Shown: in pieces, positions 39,301 to 51,989 of the stretch
How positions within the stretch are numbered: the first letter of the stretch is position 1
Layout: each line of letters opens with the position of its first letter
Program-made: the position numbers and the translations under genes
Assembly: GCA_029204225.1 (NCBI GenBank)
Contig: CM055109.1
Span: 28,828,361-28,892,360 of the forward strand
Source: Diphasiastrum complanatum
Taxonomy: Eukaryota; Streptophyta; Lycopodiopsida; Lycopodiales; Lycopodiaceae
Direction of reading: 5' to 3'
Length of the DNA stretch: 64,000 nt
Notes under the pieces: generated by a model
Seen by the model: only the letters and a program-made list of their open reading frames with translations
Database searches by the model: none
What the model was told of the DNA's origin: nothing

Positions 39301-42300
39301 GCACGTTGGCCAAAAACTCAAAAATCTTTCGGACGTAGATGCCCTATTCCTAATTGCCCATGCGGCAGATAACTGATTGCATTTGATTATTATGCTTTAT
39401 TAGGAAGTTCCAAAAAAAGCTTTACTGAATGTGTAAAGCAATGGGTTAAAATCGAGTGGGTCTCTCGTGTCATGAGAGGCTGGTCGAGAATCTTAAGGAA
39501 AGCGGGAAATTCGTCTCCCACTACGAGAACTTCCTCATTTGACTTTATCATAGGAAAAAAGAAATTTCCATGAATTACAAGTTTGTTCTGGGTATTATTG
39601 AGTTTAATTAAGCAATGACCATTTCTTAGGACAATTGCGTGCTCAAAAGTAATACCATCAAACTTGCAATTATGTAGACAAACCGACAAGGCCATAATCA
39701 TTTGCAAAAAATAAGTTTACACATTGCTAAGTTGCCTTACAAAAACCGTAAACCACTATGATTGTAAGCCTAGGAAAAAATAAAGAAACAACTTACCCCC
39801 CCCCCCTGGTAGCATGTAGCTACTAACATCACAATCAAGCATACACTAGTGAGAGCCCAATGGGTATACTTATACCCTCCAAGGCCCATGCACCACTAGT
39901 AGTGCATTGTGACATCTCACTAAACACATCTACAACCTAACTGGGCCACATCATCCAGTTCGCCTATCGCTCACTGATAGACCCATAATAATCCACCATC
40001 ATGAGTACACATGAGGGCCCCAAACCCCTCATAACCATAATTAACTTACGGGTCGAGGTAGGCCTACTGACCTCTAACGGGATAATCAATCCAAGATCAG
40101 TCGTGGGCATGACAATTATGGTACAAATCTAAGAGTTTATCTTGCTATGCCTTGGAGAGGGCACCTGTGGTATGGGACATATATGCTATTGGCATGAAAA
40201 CAATCTTAAATATGGATATCTCAAGCTCGGTCGGTAGCTCTTGGATGCAGAACTTATGGACAAGTGGAAAGTCTGCTAGCAATTGCTATGGAGTTCTGGA
40301 GCTTTCAAGCTAGATCATGGATATGACAACAAAACACAAAGGAACACTACCACCAAGTTAGAGTCAAATCTTAATTTTTGGGTTGTTTTAGAGGATATTT
40401 GCATGTTCAATAATGCATGACTACCTCCTTTAAACAAAGTAAACGTGATATTATCCACAAATATGGCATTATTGATATTAGAACAATAAGACACTTGAAA
40501 AAGCAGACGCAAAACAAGCAACCTAATCTTAGTGGTTGACAACAGATAATCGTCTTGTTACTAGATAACACTGAGCTATCGTTGAAATAATATGATCCGA
40601 GACAACTAGTTGAGTATCTTTACAACACAAAGCATATGGAGTCTTGTGTGAACAATGTCCCAACATCTTTGGCGAAGTTGTGCACAATTTTTTTGAGCCA
40701 GATACAAGCACTTATATCAAAGTGTGATACACAAAGAACGCTTATAGCACTTTCTATGTGAATGGGCTACAACAATCTACAATCATTCCATGAATATTCC
40801 AATTTCAAATAGCAAACTCAAAAGAGAGAAATCTTCAAGTTTAATCAAGGTAAAACTAAGCTTCCATAGAAAAGGATAGAAGAGAAATCATAATCCATTA
40901 TCTAGAGTCGATAATAATAGCATCCCATCTTTCCAGAAAGAGAATGAGTTACGTAAAATGATAGCAATAAAAGAATTTTGAGAGCATACATAGAAGCTTT
41001 TTCCGATGGTGTGCGAAAGGTCGGTATTGAAACCTTTTGCTCTACGAGCTCAAGAATGATATCGGTGTCTGCAATCCACTTTTCATCAATATACATGAGT
41101 GGAATATTACCCTCGGCACTTAGGTCCAAAAACCTGAAAAAAAAAAATCAAGAGTTACTCAACGAAAATAAGTGTTAGGTCTAAGGTAATGCTATTATTA
41201 AGTGTTCAATAGCGCCTATGAAACAAACTGACTTTGTAATAACCAATCCTAAACTTGTCTTTAAGCTTGAAGTCATGGCTAGACACACTTTAGCAAGAAA
41301 AATTACCAACTTGGCTTGTTCTCGACATCAATAAATCTCCCCTCATATGGAAGATTCTTCTCCTCTAAAGTCATCAAAATGCGTTGTGAAAATGGACCTG
41401 CATCATGAATCACAAACTAGGAATAGCCTTAAGGACTTAAACAAGCTACATCTATCAAATGGACTCCAATCTCACCCTACATACTGAATCTTGCTCGTCA
41501 CACCTTGAAGGCAAGAAAACGCAAATTACTACTGCAAAACTTACTTAGAAAAGATCGAATTGTGACATCCTTGACAATAATCGAATGAATAGACCTCTTG
41601 ACTTTCGAAAAATATCCAATTTCTAGGGCCAAAAAAAAATAGATTTGGCCAAAAACATCCAATAAGATGCCTAAACCATGATATTACTCTTGGTAACAAG
41701 TGTAGGGCAATCAGGCTAGAAGGTGATGTGTAAGCCCTAGAAATAAAAGCAAAACCTCTTGAGCCTTTGATAGGAAAGGTAGCTCATCAACATTCAATAT
41801 GGCAAGCTGTAAGCATTGAGATAAGGTAACAACAGAAAAATGCAGCTGTCCTATGCAAAGTAAGGGCTATCAAGCCAAACGATTCTTTGAAAGTTGAAAT
41901 ATGTTTCAAATAGAAATATTGCAGCTGTCCTCTGCAAAGTAAGGGATATACAAGCCAACTAATTCTGAATGCTAAATTTAGCTTCATGTAAGAGGAATTC
42001 AGCTATCCTCTGCAAAGTTAGAACTATATAAACCAAATTATTTTTCAAAAGCTGAACCATGTTTCAAATAAGAATATTAGCTGCTATATTTTAACTCTTT
42101 GGAGCTCAAGACTCTTCCAAGGTACCCAAACTTATGGGCTCTTTTCTTTTTTGCACCGTGTTTGATAACAGCATCCTTCATTATGCACACTGTCCATCAA
42201 CATGTAGGCCTTGGCAAGACTTAAACAGGAGGCTCCTGAGTATCCCATTTATGGAGCAGCTGGAAATCCAACTCGGCTACTGCTGGAGATGTATGGCCAT

Positions 42301-43259
42301 TTTCATCTTCAGAACAAAAACACATAAGTAGCTAAAATTTATATCCTCGTACAAACCTGCCGGGGATTTCTCTTTATTTTCCCTTCATATTTTCAAGAAG
42401 GTTATGATGCAGAAAATCCTCAATAATGCCAGCAGAGCAGCACGCCTTTAGAGCCCATGAGCTTTCCAAGCATAATGAGCATAATGCCCTGGGTTAGATT
42501 ATGGCGCAATTGTTCTTCGAAGTCAGACTTAATTACTAGGGTAAATAGAACACTTTTGCCACTCATAACCTGATTATTATGGTGAAGTAGGGAGTCTGAA
42601 GTATTTTTACACAGTGGACAGTCCCAAAAGCCAAGGTTTTCCAATTGTGAAAGGGCCAAGGCAGGGATTTTGCACTATCCTAATATTGCTGAAGAAATTC
42701 AATCAAACGGATGAACGTGGAGGAACTTGATTGAAAAAAGACACAAGAAGAATGCAAATATCATGATAAAAAAAAACAGCAAAAACGCAAGAAAGTAATA
42801 TTATGATCAAAACACAGAAATTCGTTCATAAGAAACTGAATGATGGGACGAGATGATGGACTTACAATCACCGAGGCTGTGGGGATTGCCGGTGGCAGAC
42901 GCCACCAGAACATAAGCCGGCTTTGGCGAATTAGGGTGCGTCGGCAAGCCATTGGAAACTATATTGGAAATGCCAACATGCATATTGGTGGGAATACCAT
43001 TAGGACCTGGCGGAGATGGCGTTGAGTCCCTTTGCTGGATCATCTGCCTCATGCGCTCCCTGGCTTTCATAGAGCTGGTCATTTTCATGATGGCGTAGCC
43101 CCGCCTCGAAACCCTAGCATTGGTATTTGGCAGCAGGTGGCCAGGTTTGGAAGAAGAGAAGCGGAAGGGGAGGCGGGGAAGGAAAGTGGAAGAGAGCTTG
43201 CATCCCACCATGGATCGAGCAGATCCTTGCAACAAGAACGCCATCGACCATGCTGCCAT
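36365..43259 (-). CDS. DHAR: Dehydroascorbate reductase (GST superfamily), six exons
   Basis: Reduces dehydroascorbate to ascorbate using glutathione (ascorbate-glutathione cycle). Exons on the minus strand: 43259-42866, 41397-41307, 41133-40990, 37067-36935, 36788-36648, 36466-36365. All introns are GT...AG, phases agree, and the total is 1005 bp (334 codons plus TGA). The catalytic site SLGDCPFSQRILMTLEEK places Cys132, whose codon is split by intron 1. Next come the cis-Pro region EGNIPLMYIDEKW with ADTDII, then FVKFLKSKDPSDGSEQAL and TNLAPKLYHMGVALKHFKQW of the helical domain. The C-terminus is VIRGWERN. Core length fits the family (about 213), but Cys132 replaces Cys20, so there is a ~110-residue extension; residues 1-67 have no acidic residue and many Arg/Ser, suggesting organelle import. 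Intron 3 (3.9 kb) holds an LTR fragment. No stops seen, so probably functional. Confidence 0.92.
39390..39707 (-). other. Open frame inside DHAR intron 3, unknown
   Basis: About 105 codons, reading KLNNTQNKLVIHGNFFFPMI and LKILDQPLMTRETHSILTHC. No family recognised. It lies next to an LTR fragment in the intron, so retroelement origin is possible. It is not part of the DHAR protein. Confidence 0.3.
39834..40114 (-). repeat. Gypsy LTR fragment in DHAR intron 3
   Basis: Truncated copy of the LTR found at 45877-46332 and 49337-49815: shared AAGCATACACTAGTGAGA, GCCCATGCACCACTAGTAG, TGATAGACCCAT and the end GTGGGCATGACA at 40114 (LTR start TGTCATGCCC on minus). No PPT or PBS adjoins, so it is a solo or broken LTR. 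A C13 run (about 39795-39807) lies just left. Confidence 0.8.
41842..42078. repeat. Tandem array, 3 x 79 bp, in DHAR intron 1
   Basis: Three consecutive 79-base units start (G)CAGCT(G/A)TCCT(C/A)TGCAAAG at 41842, 41921 and 42000. The periodicity is exact although the units have diverged; units 1 and 3 share ATGTTTCAAATA(A)GAA(A)TATT at their ends. Confidence 0.85.
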
Positions 43260-43265
43260 CCTCCT

Positions 43266-43266
<1 letters not shown>

Positions 43267-43301
<35 letters not shown>
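43267..43301 (-). promoter_or_regulatory. GA tract in the DHAR 5' leader
   Basis: A (GA)17 run ends 8 bases upstream of the DHAR ATG on the minus strand. GA/CT tracts are common in plant 5' leaders and core promoters and can bind BBR/BPC GAGA-binding proteins; a role here is inference. Confidence 0.6.
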
Positions 43302-43304
<3 letters not shown>

Positions 43305-43363
43305 TTCTCTCTGAACTGAACTTTATGACTTTATTCTGTACTTTTCTCTCTCTTTCTCTCTCT

Positions 43364-43371
43364 CTATATAG
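43364..43371 (-). promoter_or_regulatory. TATA-like box of DHAR
   Basis: CTATATAG on the minus strand, about 105 bases upstream of the DHAR ATG and flanked by CT/GA-rich sequence. This would give a leader of roughly 75 bases containing the GA tract. Confidence 0.5.
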
Positions 43372-43384
43372 CCGATTCTACAGA

Positions 43385-44275
<891 letters not shown>

Positions 44276-45010
44276 AGAGAGACAGAGAGAGAGATTGACC
44301 TAGGGTGTGACTTTCGAAAGATGTGTTTCTAGCCACACGTAGGACCTTAAAAGGTGTGTCTCTTATGCTAGCCACATGTAGGACCTTACCATCACAATTA
44401 GCCTATGGAGGCATCCATTTGGATGTAGGAAGCACCTAGAGAACCAACCAAAAGCTCTCAAGTCAAAGCATATCATCATATATCAATCACCTTGTTCTAT
44501 TGTGCAACTAGATTATTTATCATTAGCATCTTTATGTACAAAATTTACCATATACATCTACATTTGTAATCAACTTTGACCAGTCAACGGAAAAATGCCG
44601 ATAGGCATTTTTCGAGGAAAAAAACGACTATTAGTAGTAGGTCGGTCGAAACACTTCTATGTTCGAACATTTTTATATTTGAACTATGTTCATATAAAAT
44701 TCTATTCAAGGATGTTCGAACATGAGCTCGACACATGAGATGTTTGAACACAAATTTAAATCGAATTGGAACAAAATTTGATCCGAGAAACTATCAAGCC
44801 TCATTCGAACTGTTCACAATGTCACTCAAAATGGAGCATTTTTTTTGTCTGATCCAGTAGTGACAAAGATCGCTTCAGGATCATATTTCTACAAGCAAAA
44901 ATACTTCATTCTTAGTCAAAGAATACATAAAAACTTCTGATTTGTCTAATCTCATATTAGAGTAAAAATATTGTTTGCAATATTGAATTAAGCAATAAAC
45001 TCTCTAATTC

Positions 45011-45013
<3 letters not shown>
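44276..45013. other. Unassigned sequence
   Basis: Contains the partial duplication TAGCCACA(C/T)GTAGGACCTTA at about 44331 and 44372. TTCGAAC words cluster at 44660-44760. No gene. Confidence 0.4.

Positions 45014-45076
<63 letters not shown>
45014..45076. repeat. (TG)31 microsatellite
   Basis: Perfect TG run of 63 bases. Confidence 0.95.
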
Positions 45077-45078
<2 letters not shown>

Positions 45079-45300
45079 TATAAAACTATTTTAGAGAGAG
45101 TGTGTGTGTTTTTGCCGTCGAAAATGTCACTGTGCTGCCGAAAATGTCACGCACTGCCCATGAAAAATGTCAAGTTTTTCCAAAGAGAAAAGCTAAAAAA
45201 TGTTTGAAAAAAAATGTATATAGATTCTTTCCTTGGTTTAAAAATGCATGTGTGTAACTATTTGTCATCCTTCATGATGACAAATATGTGCCCTTCTCAT

Positions 45301-45489
45301 ACCCTTCTCACCCCTCTCTCCCCCTCACTCTGATTATGACTATCCATTATGGCTATTAAAGACACCCTTCTCACCCCTCCCTCCCCCTCACTCTGATTAT
45401 GACCATCCACTTGGCTATTAAAGACAACCTTCTCACCCATCCCTCCCCCTCACTCTCATTATGACCATCCACTATGACTATTAAAGACT
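45301..45489. repeat. Tandem array, 3 x 62-63 bp
   Basis: Three adjacent units begin ACC(C)TTCTCACCC at 45301, 45364 and 45427 and end TGACTATTAAAGAC or a close variant. They share CCCCCTCACTCT(G/C)ATTATGAC and differ by few substitutions. Confidence 0.9.
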
Positions 45490-45608
45490 CTCTTGCTATA
45501 CCCTACTTTCTCCCCTTTCACCCAATTTGAAATACCCATAAGTAAGTGATTTGAAATACATCACCCACCTCATCATTCATTCTCCCTCATTACCTGTCTG
45601 TTGCACGC

Positions 45609-45732
<124 letters not shown>

Positions 45733-45876
45733 CGGGCTTATTTTTCTCTGCCTCCCTGCTCTTCCCTCCCTTGGGTGCTCGCTCCCTCTCTTTGTCTCTA
45801 CCTCCCTGCTCTTCCCTCCATTGCTATTCCCTCCGTCGGGCGCTCGTTCGCTCTCTCTGTCTCTCCCCCTCCCTAT

Positions 45877-46332
45877 AAAGTCCTCAATCCAAGGATCATA
45901 TTCTAAGCATGCCAATCACAAGCAACACAAGGGAACCTGATGGTGGACAAACCAACCCAACCAACCTAGATCGAACGGATCTAGCCCCCAAGCTATGGAT
46001 CAATCACAAAGAGGAGTAGCTATCAAGCATACACTAGTGAGATCCCAATAGGTATACTTATATCCTCCAAGGCCCATGCACCACTAGTAGTGCATTGTGA
46101 CACCTCACTGGACACCTCTGCAGCCTATCTAGGCCACGTCATCCAATTCCCCAATGACTCAGTGATAGACCCATACAAATCCACCATCAAGTGTTTTAGG
46201 CCTACAACCATTAATTATGACCATGTACACATAAGGGCCCCAAATCCCTTATAGTCACAATTAACTTACGGAATGTTGGTCTACCGGTCCCTAGCGTGGA
46301 TACGCTACCCGAGACCAGTCATGGGCATGACA
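45877..46332 (-). repeat. 3' LTR of chromovirus-like element
   Basis: On the minus strand it begins TGTCATGCCCATGACTGG at 46332 beside a PPT and extends to about 45877 (TATAAAGTCCTCAATCC). It is homologous to 49337-49815, but lacks an internal piece present there (GGCATCACACCAGCAGCATC and neighbours). Confidence 0.8.
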
Positions 46333-46346
46333 TTCTTCTCCCCTTA
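46333..46346 (-). promoter_or_regulatory. Polypurine tract
   Basis: Minus-strand TAAGGGGAGAAGAA immediately precedes the LTR start TGTCATGCCC. Confidence 0.75.
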
Positions 46347-46384
46347 TTCAAGTTCTGTCCTCAGAACTTAAAACTGGGAAAGTT

Positions 46385-46800
46385 CCTCCTTAAGCTTCCT
46401 TCCTGTTACCACGTCATCGTCTGTACATCCCTTCCATCGAACTAGATGCTTAGTAACTATACGATTTCACACTCGTTTAAGTATCCAAGGTCTTTCCGGG
46501 TTCAAGTGGAGACACACTCGATGATTCATCCAACACGTCCAACCGATCTCCAGATCCAAGATGCTCTCCTTCACGTAGACTCTTTCAGACACGGCTTATG
46601 TGAAATACGGGATGCACTTGAGATCCATCTGGGAGTTCCGATTGGTAAGCTAAGGATCCGATCTTTTTCAAGTCTTAAACGGTCCTCTATATCTAGGGGA
46701 CGACTAGTAATGCTAGCCGGTACGCATTACACTTGAATCCATCGAGATTCTCAAAAAATACCCAATCCCCCACTTGGAAGTCTCTAGGTGATCTTTTCAG
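46385..46800 (-). pseudogene. Gypsy integrase C-terminus with chromodomain-like end
   Basis: In shifting minus frames: RDFQVGDWVFF (about 46765-46795), then SPRYRGPFKT, LAYQSELPDGSQVHPVFHIS, and HLVRWKGCTDDDVVTG near 46390-46440. The last motif matches the LVRWKG..(E/D)(E/D).TW start of a chromodomain, though the Trp is not seen. It ends about 40 bp before the PPT, as expected for the end of pol. The upstream pol was not recognised. Confidence 0.65.
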
Positions 46801-48013
46801 ACTTGCATAAGAAGTTTTCGGGATTTATAAAAAATTCCAACTTCACTCAAACAAACATTCTTTCGCCCCTTTTCATAATCTTTACAATCATCGTAAGGCT
46901 CACAGTGACAGATTTAGAAATGGGGAAGAATGAACCGGCTTTTTTTCTTGTCCTTAACAAATAGTGTTGATACGCCCTCGGCTTCAAGCACATCAAGAAA
47001 AAACTTTTTTTTGTTCCATTGCAATTTCCATCTTAGGCTTCTGGGTCCTTTCTGGCCATGCATGATTTTGAAAAAATGACACCTTGGCTATCGGTTGCCC
47101 ACTGCAGTTAATCAAAACGAATCCAACTCGTCAATTGTGAAAAAGCCTTACGGAATTCCTCTAGGAATTCAGCTCAATCACAACTCTATGGGTTGCGTCC
47201 TCCACCACGAGGAGGCCTTACCCAAAGCAAAAAATCGACGAAATTCACTTTTTTTATTCTAGGACGTTGCATAAGCTAATAAGTTCGCCCAACGGTTTAT
47301 CCAGTCATCGACAATTTCCGGGCTTTACTCGTTAGGAAATTTCCTGTTGTAAGCCCAAGTTGTAATCGTAATGGCTATTTATTGATTGAATAGATTTTGC
47401 ATTCGTTTTTTTTTTCTATTTATTGCCCAGATGAAATTCCAACACACTGTGTTTTAAAATTGAAACCATGTGTTTAATATATTCAGGGGGTCACCACTAT
47501 CGAATGATGTCGAGCGAATTTTCATTTGCCACCTCTCTTTAGAATTTCACTCTATCTGTTTTGCAAATGACAAACCGAAAAATTTGAAAAAATTTATGTT
47601 CAGTTAAATCATTACGGGAATATTTATCCTGATAAAGCACTTGCCCAAAAAACATAATTTAAATGGACAATATCATGCTTATAAAATTTATACCAATGAT
47701 TTTGCAAAACGGATCCATGCAACAAATATACGGAAAAAACAAAGGTATGCATTTAGAAACTATTACACTTCACTACTTAAGCCATTACAATTCACCAAAC
47801 ACATTAACTACATTTGCATTTCCGTAGTCCAAAAATGACTAAAATGCTCATGGAAAACCAAAAAAAAAAAATGAAACAAAATGCGAGAGAATATTGACAA
47901 GCCTCCACCTCCACCCAAAATTCCAACTCAGCTATCCAACTGACATAGTAACAACAATAAACTTGTTGTTAAACTAAGAGTTTCACCTACCCACCTAACC
48001 CCCACCCCCACGA
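46801..48013. other. Unassigned interior of the chromovirus-like element
   Basis: No pol motif found. A minus-strand stretch near 46920-47070 (HGQKGPRSLRWKLQWNKKKF) is open for some 50 codons but has no family. Confidence 0.35.
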
Positions 48014-48091
48014 CCCCCCCCCCCCCCCCCCCCCCCACCTAAAAAAAAAAAAACTCATGCTAAATATAACTCGGGCTTCAACATTCTGATC

Positions 48092-48186
<95 letters not shown>
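48014..48186. repeat. C23 run, A13 run and (GA)46
   Basis: C run 48014-48036, A run about 48041-48053, perfect GA run 48094-48186. Confidence 0.95.
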
Positions 48187-48189
<3 letters not shown>

Positions 48190-49323
48190 TGCAAGCCGAG
48201 AGGAACGGTGGCGCCACCCCTCCACCATTTACCCTACAGATAAACATTGTAGGTAGCCACCAGAAGGGCGCTCTACAGCGTGCAGGAGGCACGCAGCACT
48301 GGAGGCTGCCCACAGCCGTTTTCTCCATTGTTTACTGAGGAAACATTTTCTTGAAGCAAAACACAACAACTCTCTGCTATTTTCGCAAATTTTAGATGAC
48401 TTTAGGGCGATTTTGCAGTGTTTTGATTACATTCATGCCTAAGCATCCTCTTTTGTATAAAAATTTGAGCTTAGTCTTGCCTTAACTTCAACTAGAGGCT
48501 ATCTACCTCTACTTACTGCTATTCTTGCATATAACAGGTGCAAGTAGAATGCAATCACTGTTGCTATGCTTTCATTCATGCATAAGCAACCTTCTTACTG
48601 ATTCTACATATAAGTTTTCTTAAAGGCTGAAAAACAGAGTAGATGCTGCCCAATTTTCCTTTGAACTAAGAATTTGCAGGTGTAGCCATTCTTCACACAG
48701 AATAGGCTTCTAAATGACCCAAACCACCACAATGATGGCCTTACTGGCTCATTAACCTGCAAACCACCGTTAGTTTGCTGGAAAATGCAACAAAAAACCT
48801 GCAACTCCATAAAGAATCCTCATGCAATCACTGGAAAAAGTCACCTTTTCCAGTGAATAGTCTTTTTTGTGCTTCTTTTCCTGCTTTTTCACTTATTCAA
48901 GCCAGATCTGGCTCAATAAAAAGCAAAAGGTAGCCAACAAAACCACCAAAATCACTGTGAAATGAACAAAAAGCCAAAAAAAATAGCATTTCCACTGATT
49001 GATCCAGTTGCTTACGGAAAATTGTCCCTAATGAAGTAAACGGCAACACAAATGAATTGAAAATCGAAAATTTGCTTCCTAAAAACCAATATGAAGTGTC
49101 TAAACATCGAACCAATTGTATACCTGGTAGTGCACTTACCACAACCAATTACACTTCAAATAAGGAAATCCATGGGAAGAACAATCCACTCTTTCACCAC
49201 TTCGTTGCATACTCCATTGAATTCTGGAAAAAGTGTCAAGATTCCATATCACACAATGGAAAGATCCCCACAATTCGAGATTTCACCTGAACACAAATCA
49301 ATGGCAAAAATGTGCTCAGAATT
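48187..49323. other. Unassigned interior, PBS-proximal
   Basis: Where gag would be expected on the minus strand (below 49323) only short frames occur (48604-48810, 48897-49148), hydrophobic and without gag motifs. Confidence 0.4.
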
Positions 49324-49336
49324 GGCTCTGATACCA
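49324..49336 (-). promoter_or_regulatory. Primer binding site, initiator tRNA-Met
   Basis: Minus-strand TGGTATCAGAGCC borders the inner end of the right LTR. Confidence 0.8.
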
Positions 49337-49815
49337 ATATAAAGTCTTCAATCCAAGGATCCTATTCTAAGCATGCCAGTCACAAGCAACACAAGGGAAC
49401 CTGATGGTGGACAAACCAACCCAATCAACCTAGATCGAACGGATCTAGCCCCCAAGCTATGGATCAATCACAAAGAGGAGTATGGCATCACACCAGCAGC
49501 ATCCTGCCACTGGTCATGCTATCAAGCATACACTAGTGAGAGCCCAATAGGTATACTTATACCCTCCAAGGCCCATGCACCACTAGTAGTGCACTATGAC
49601 ACCTCACTTGACACCTCTGCAGCCTATCTGGGCCATGTCATCCAGTTCTCCAATGACTCACTGATAGACCCATACAAATCCACCATCAAGTGTTTTAGAC
49701 CTACAACCATTAATTACAACCATGTGCACATAAGGGCCCCAACCTTATAGTCACAATTAACTTACGGGTTGTTGGTCTACCGGTCCCTAGCGTGGATACG
49801 CTACCCGAGACCAGA
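49337..49815 (-). repeat. 5' LTR of chromovirus-like element
   Basis: Longest copy of this LTR (about 480 bp). The 125-codon plus-strand open frame inside it (49373-49750) is not conserved as a frame in the other copies and is not taken as a gene. Confidence 0.8.
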
Positions 49816-51002
49816 ACCTAATATATGGATTACATTGGATCTGTTAATTGATAGAAGCTTGTCCCTAGAGTTAATACTCTTGGATCAAGTGTGAACTACC
49901 AATGTCACCCAATCTTTGACATAATGCACATGATCAAAATAACACCAAGCCTTTATAAGATCATATTTCTTTCCGTCAAATCAACACCAGAAGTAGGGCC
50001 ATAAGTAGACATTTTAGAAACAAAACACCTATCTGTATCATTATGGATCTGTCCAGGGAACAAAGAACCATGGAAAATTTCATAGGAACAATGTTTTCTC
50101 AAACACATAGGCGCTGATATGTCATCTAACAGACTTGTTGACTGCCACTCTTTATGAGCTTCAGTGGTCCATTTCTTTAATCTGCAAGTGAATCATAAGT
50201 TTGAGATCTCAATTGCATTTTCAGACAAGTGCCAAAAAACTTCAATTTTTAGCACTTCACATGGGTAACTTTAGGTGCACGTATATATATCTGTATAGGA
50301 CTCCAAATTTTTTAAAAAAAAATTATAGACATGTTTCTTGAAGAGTTTTTTTTTGAATATTTTTCTTTTCAATCCAAAACACAAAAGCTTTTCTATTTAT
50401 TATCATGGACACACAAGCAAATGGAGGACAACCCATCATTAGGTGCGATAAGGGGGTAGGAACTTCTGCAGAAATGTGGCTGTCAGGATAGATCTGAGAC
50501 TGCATTAAATGCTTGCAAACAGGGGTCAATTGCCCATAGCCAACAGCAGGTCCATCATCGGGGATAATAGGCTAGAATAGGCCCTGTTTTGGGATCCAAA
50601 ACCACTGTAAGACAGCATAATACAAAGGGCAAAGTAGAGCTATAGTAGCATCTCTGGACAACAGGGTGTTGTGGAGTCTTTTGGGGCTGGAAATTGTTGC
50701 TCTAAATACTACCATTACAAGTTGGTTTGAGGAAAAAGCCTGTTTTGTGTGAAGCCTATTACACTTGGCTCAAATTGAAATTTCTGCATACCTTTCCTAT
50801 CAGTAACCTCTAGTGGGGGCAAGTTTCAAGGTGACCTGAACGGAAAAGGATCAAGGGCTTCCACGGATAGGAATAGAACCTTATACGTGAAAATGAATAA
50901 TAATGCTTTACATGTGCTGTTTTATTTAGGGCTGATTGATCAACCCATTAGGGCTGATCATTAGTCAATTTTTTGGCAAAATCTTTTTGCAGCAGAATCT
51001 CG
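49816..51002. other. Unassigned sequence
   Basis: No gene or repeat family recognised. Confidence 0.45.
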
Positions 51003-51110
51003 TTTGCAGAGTCACACAGGAATGTCCAGTGGGTTTGCAAGATAGCAGAGTCACACAGGAACGTCCAGTGGGTTGGCAAAACTTCTTTGCAGTAGAACCT
51101 CATTTGCAAG
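51003..51110. repeat. Degenerate ~40-50 bp tandem repeat
   Basis: GCAGAGTCACACAGGAA(T/C)GTCCAGTGGGTT occurs at about 51005 and 51044. The flanking (T)TTGCAG(C/T)AGAA(T/C)CTC(G/A)TTTGCA occurs at about 50986 and 51088. Confidence 0.75.
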
Positions 51111-51985
51111 CTAGCAGAATTACACAAGAAAGTCCTTAGCAGACAGCGCTCACGAATTGCGAACCTGGTATATTATATTCATTCAATATGAGAACTTGAG
51201 GCATATTGTATGAACATGAATACATTTGCTACCAGTGCTTCATATGTAGATGGTAAGGAAAACTCTAGCCACAGGCATACTTCAGTAAGCGGCATAAGCA
51301 GAAATATGTTATGGCATGACTTTGCAGTATACTCTCCCAGATTTTTTAGCAAGAAATTGCTGGCTGTATAGGTAATATTACTGAGAGAGCTAAGACGGAT
51401 GCATTTGGCTAGAGAGAGCATAATGCAAGGATCTCTAATTAGAGAAAAGATTAAAATTTTCAGGTTTTTGGCTGTCAAATTTTCTTGCACGCCCATTGGC
51501 CCAACCAAAGAGTTAGCAATCATAAAAGAATATCGACTAATGATGATGATGATGCCCACAGAGCTATTTCAATATTCTAAATTTTAATAAAAACCCTCCT
51601 CTATATTGTGTTGTTCAACATTATGCAAGCAATAATTTTGGAAAAGTATTTCCTTTAATGGTTGTCTTTGGAAAATTCATGAAGAAGTAGCAAAAATAGC
51701 CCCATCTTTATGACAAACCAAAGGCTGCACACAGTAACTTCTATAACTGATGCTCTAGTAACAATGAATCTGGATTGAAGCAATTGAGTACAATGGACCC
51801 CTATGATAACATGTGTACACCAAGATCTAATATTCACGTCGTCTAATATTCATGTTGACACATTGAGCTCTTTTGGCTATATGTGGACCCCTAAGAAAAT
51901 ATGTGTACACAATTGGCCATTTTTTGCTAATAGGAGACTAGGTAGCTGATTTAACTTTTAGCATTAAATAGTGTCATCTAGATAA
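51111..51985. other. Unassigned sequence
   Basis: A 126-codon minus frame (51179-51559) has no recognised family and is not supported as a gene. Confidence 0.4.
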
Positions 51986-51989
51986 ATTT

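Larger units (their letters stand above)
45877..49815 (-). mobile_element. Chromovirus-like Ty3/gypsy element, largely deleted
   Basis: Two LTRs in the same orientation, with a PPT at the left LTR and a PBS at the right LTR, bound 3.0 kb of internal sequence. Only the end of pol is recognisable (46385-46800); gag, protease, RT and RNase H were not seen, so the interior is mostly deleted or replaced (47.0-49.3 kb unassigned, with a C/A/GA simple-repeat block). The right LTR lacks the last ~16 bases at its outer end. Confidence 0.7.

Noticed and set aside
42420-42659. Minus-strand frame containing DCPLCKNTSDS as the DHAR catalytic exon
   Set aside because: The true exon 2 at 41307-41397 matches PFSQRILMTLEEK with correct phase and splice sites; this frame shows only a chance CP.C word.
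42807-42865. Continuation of the DHAR exon 1 frame to 42807
   Set aside because: GTAAGT at 42865-42860 is a good donor and the next exon restores the CPFS motif in phase; the extra 19 codons are intron.
49373-49750. 125-codon plus-strand ORF as a gene
   Set aside because: It lies within an LTR, antisense to the element, and the frame is broken in the homologous LTR at 45877-46332.
51179-51559. 126-codon minus-strand frame
   Set aside because: No recognisable domain, and its composition resembles translated AT-rich non-coding DNA.
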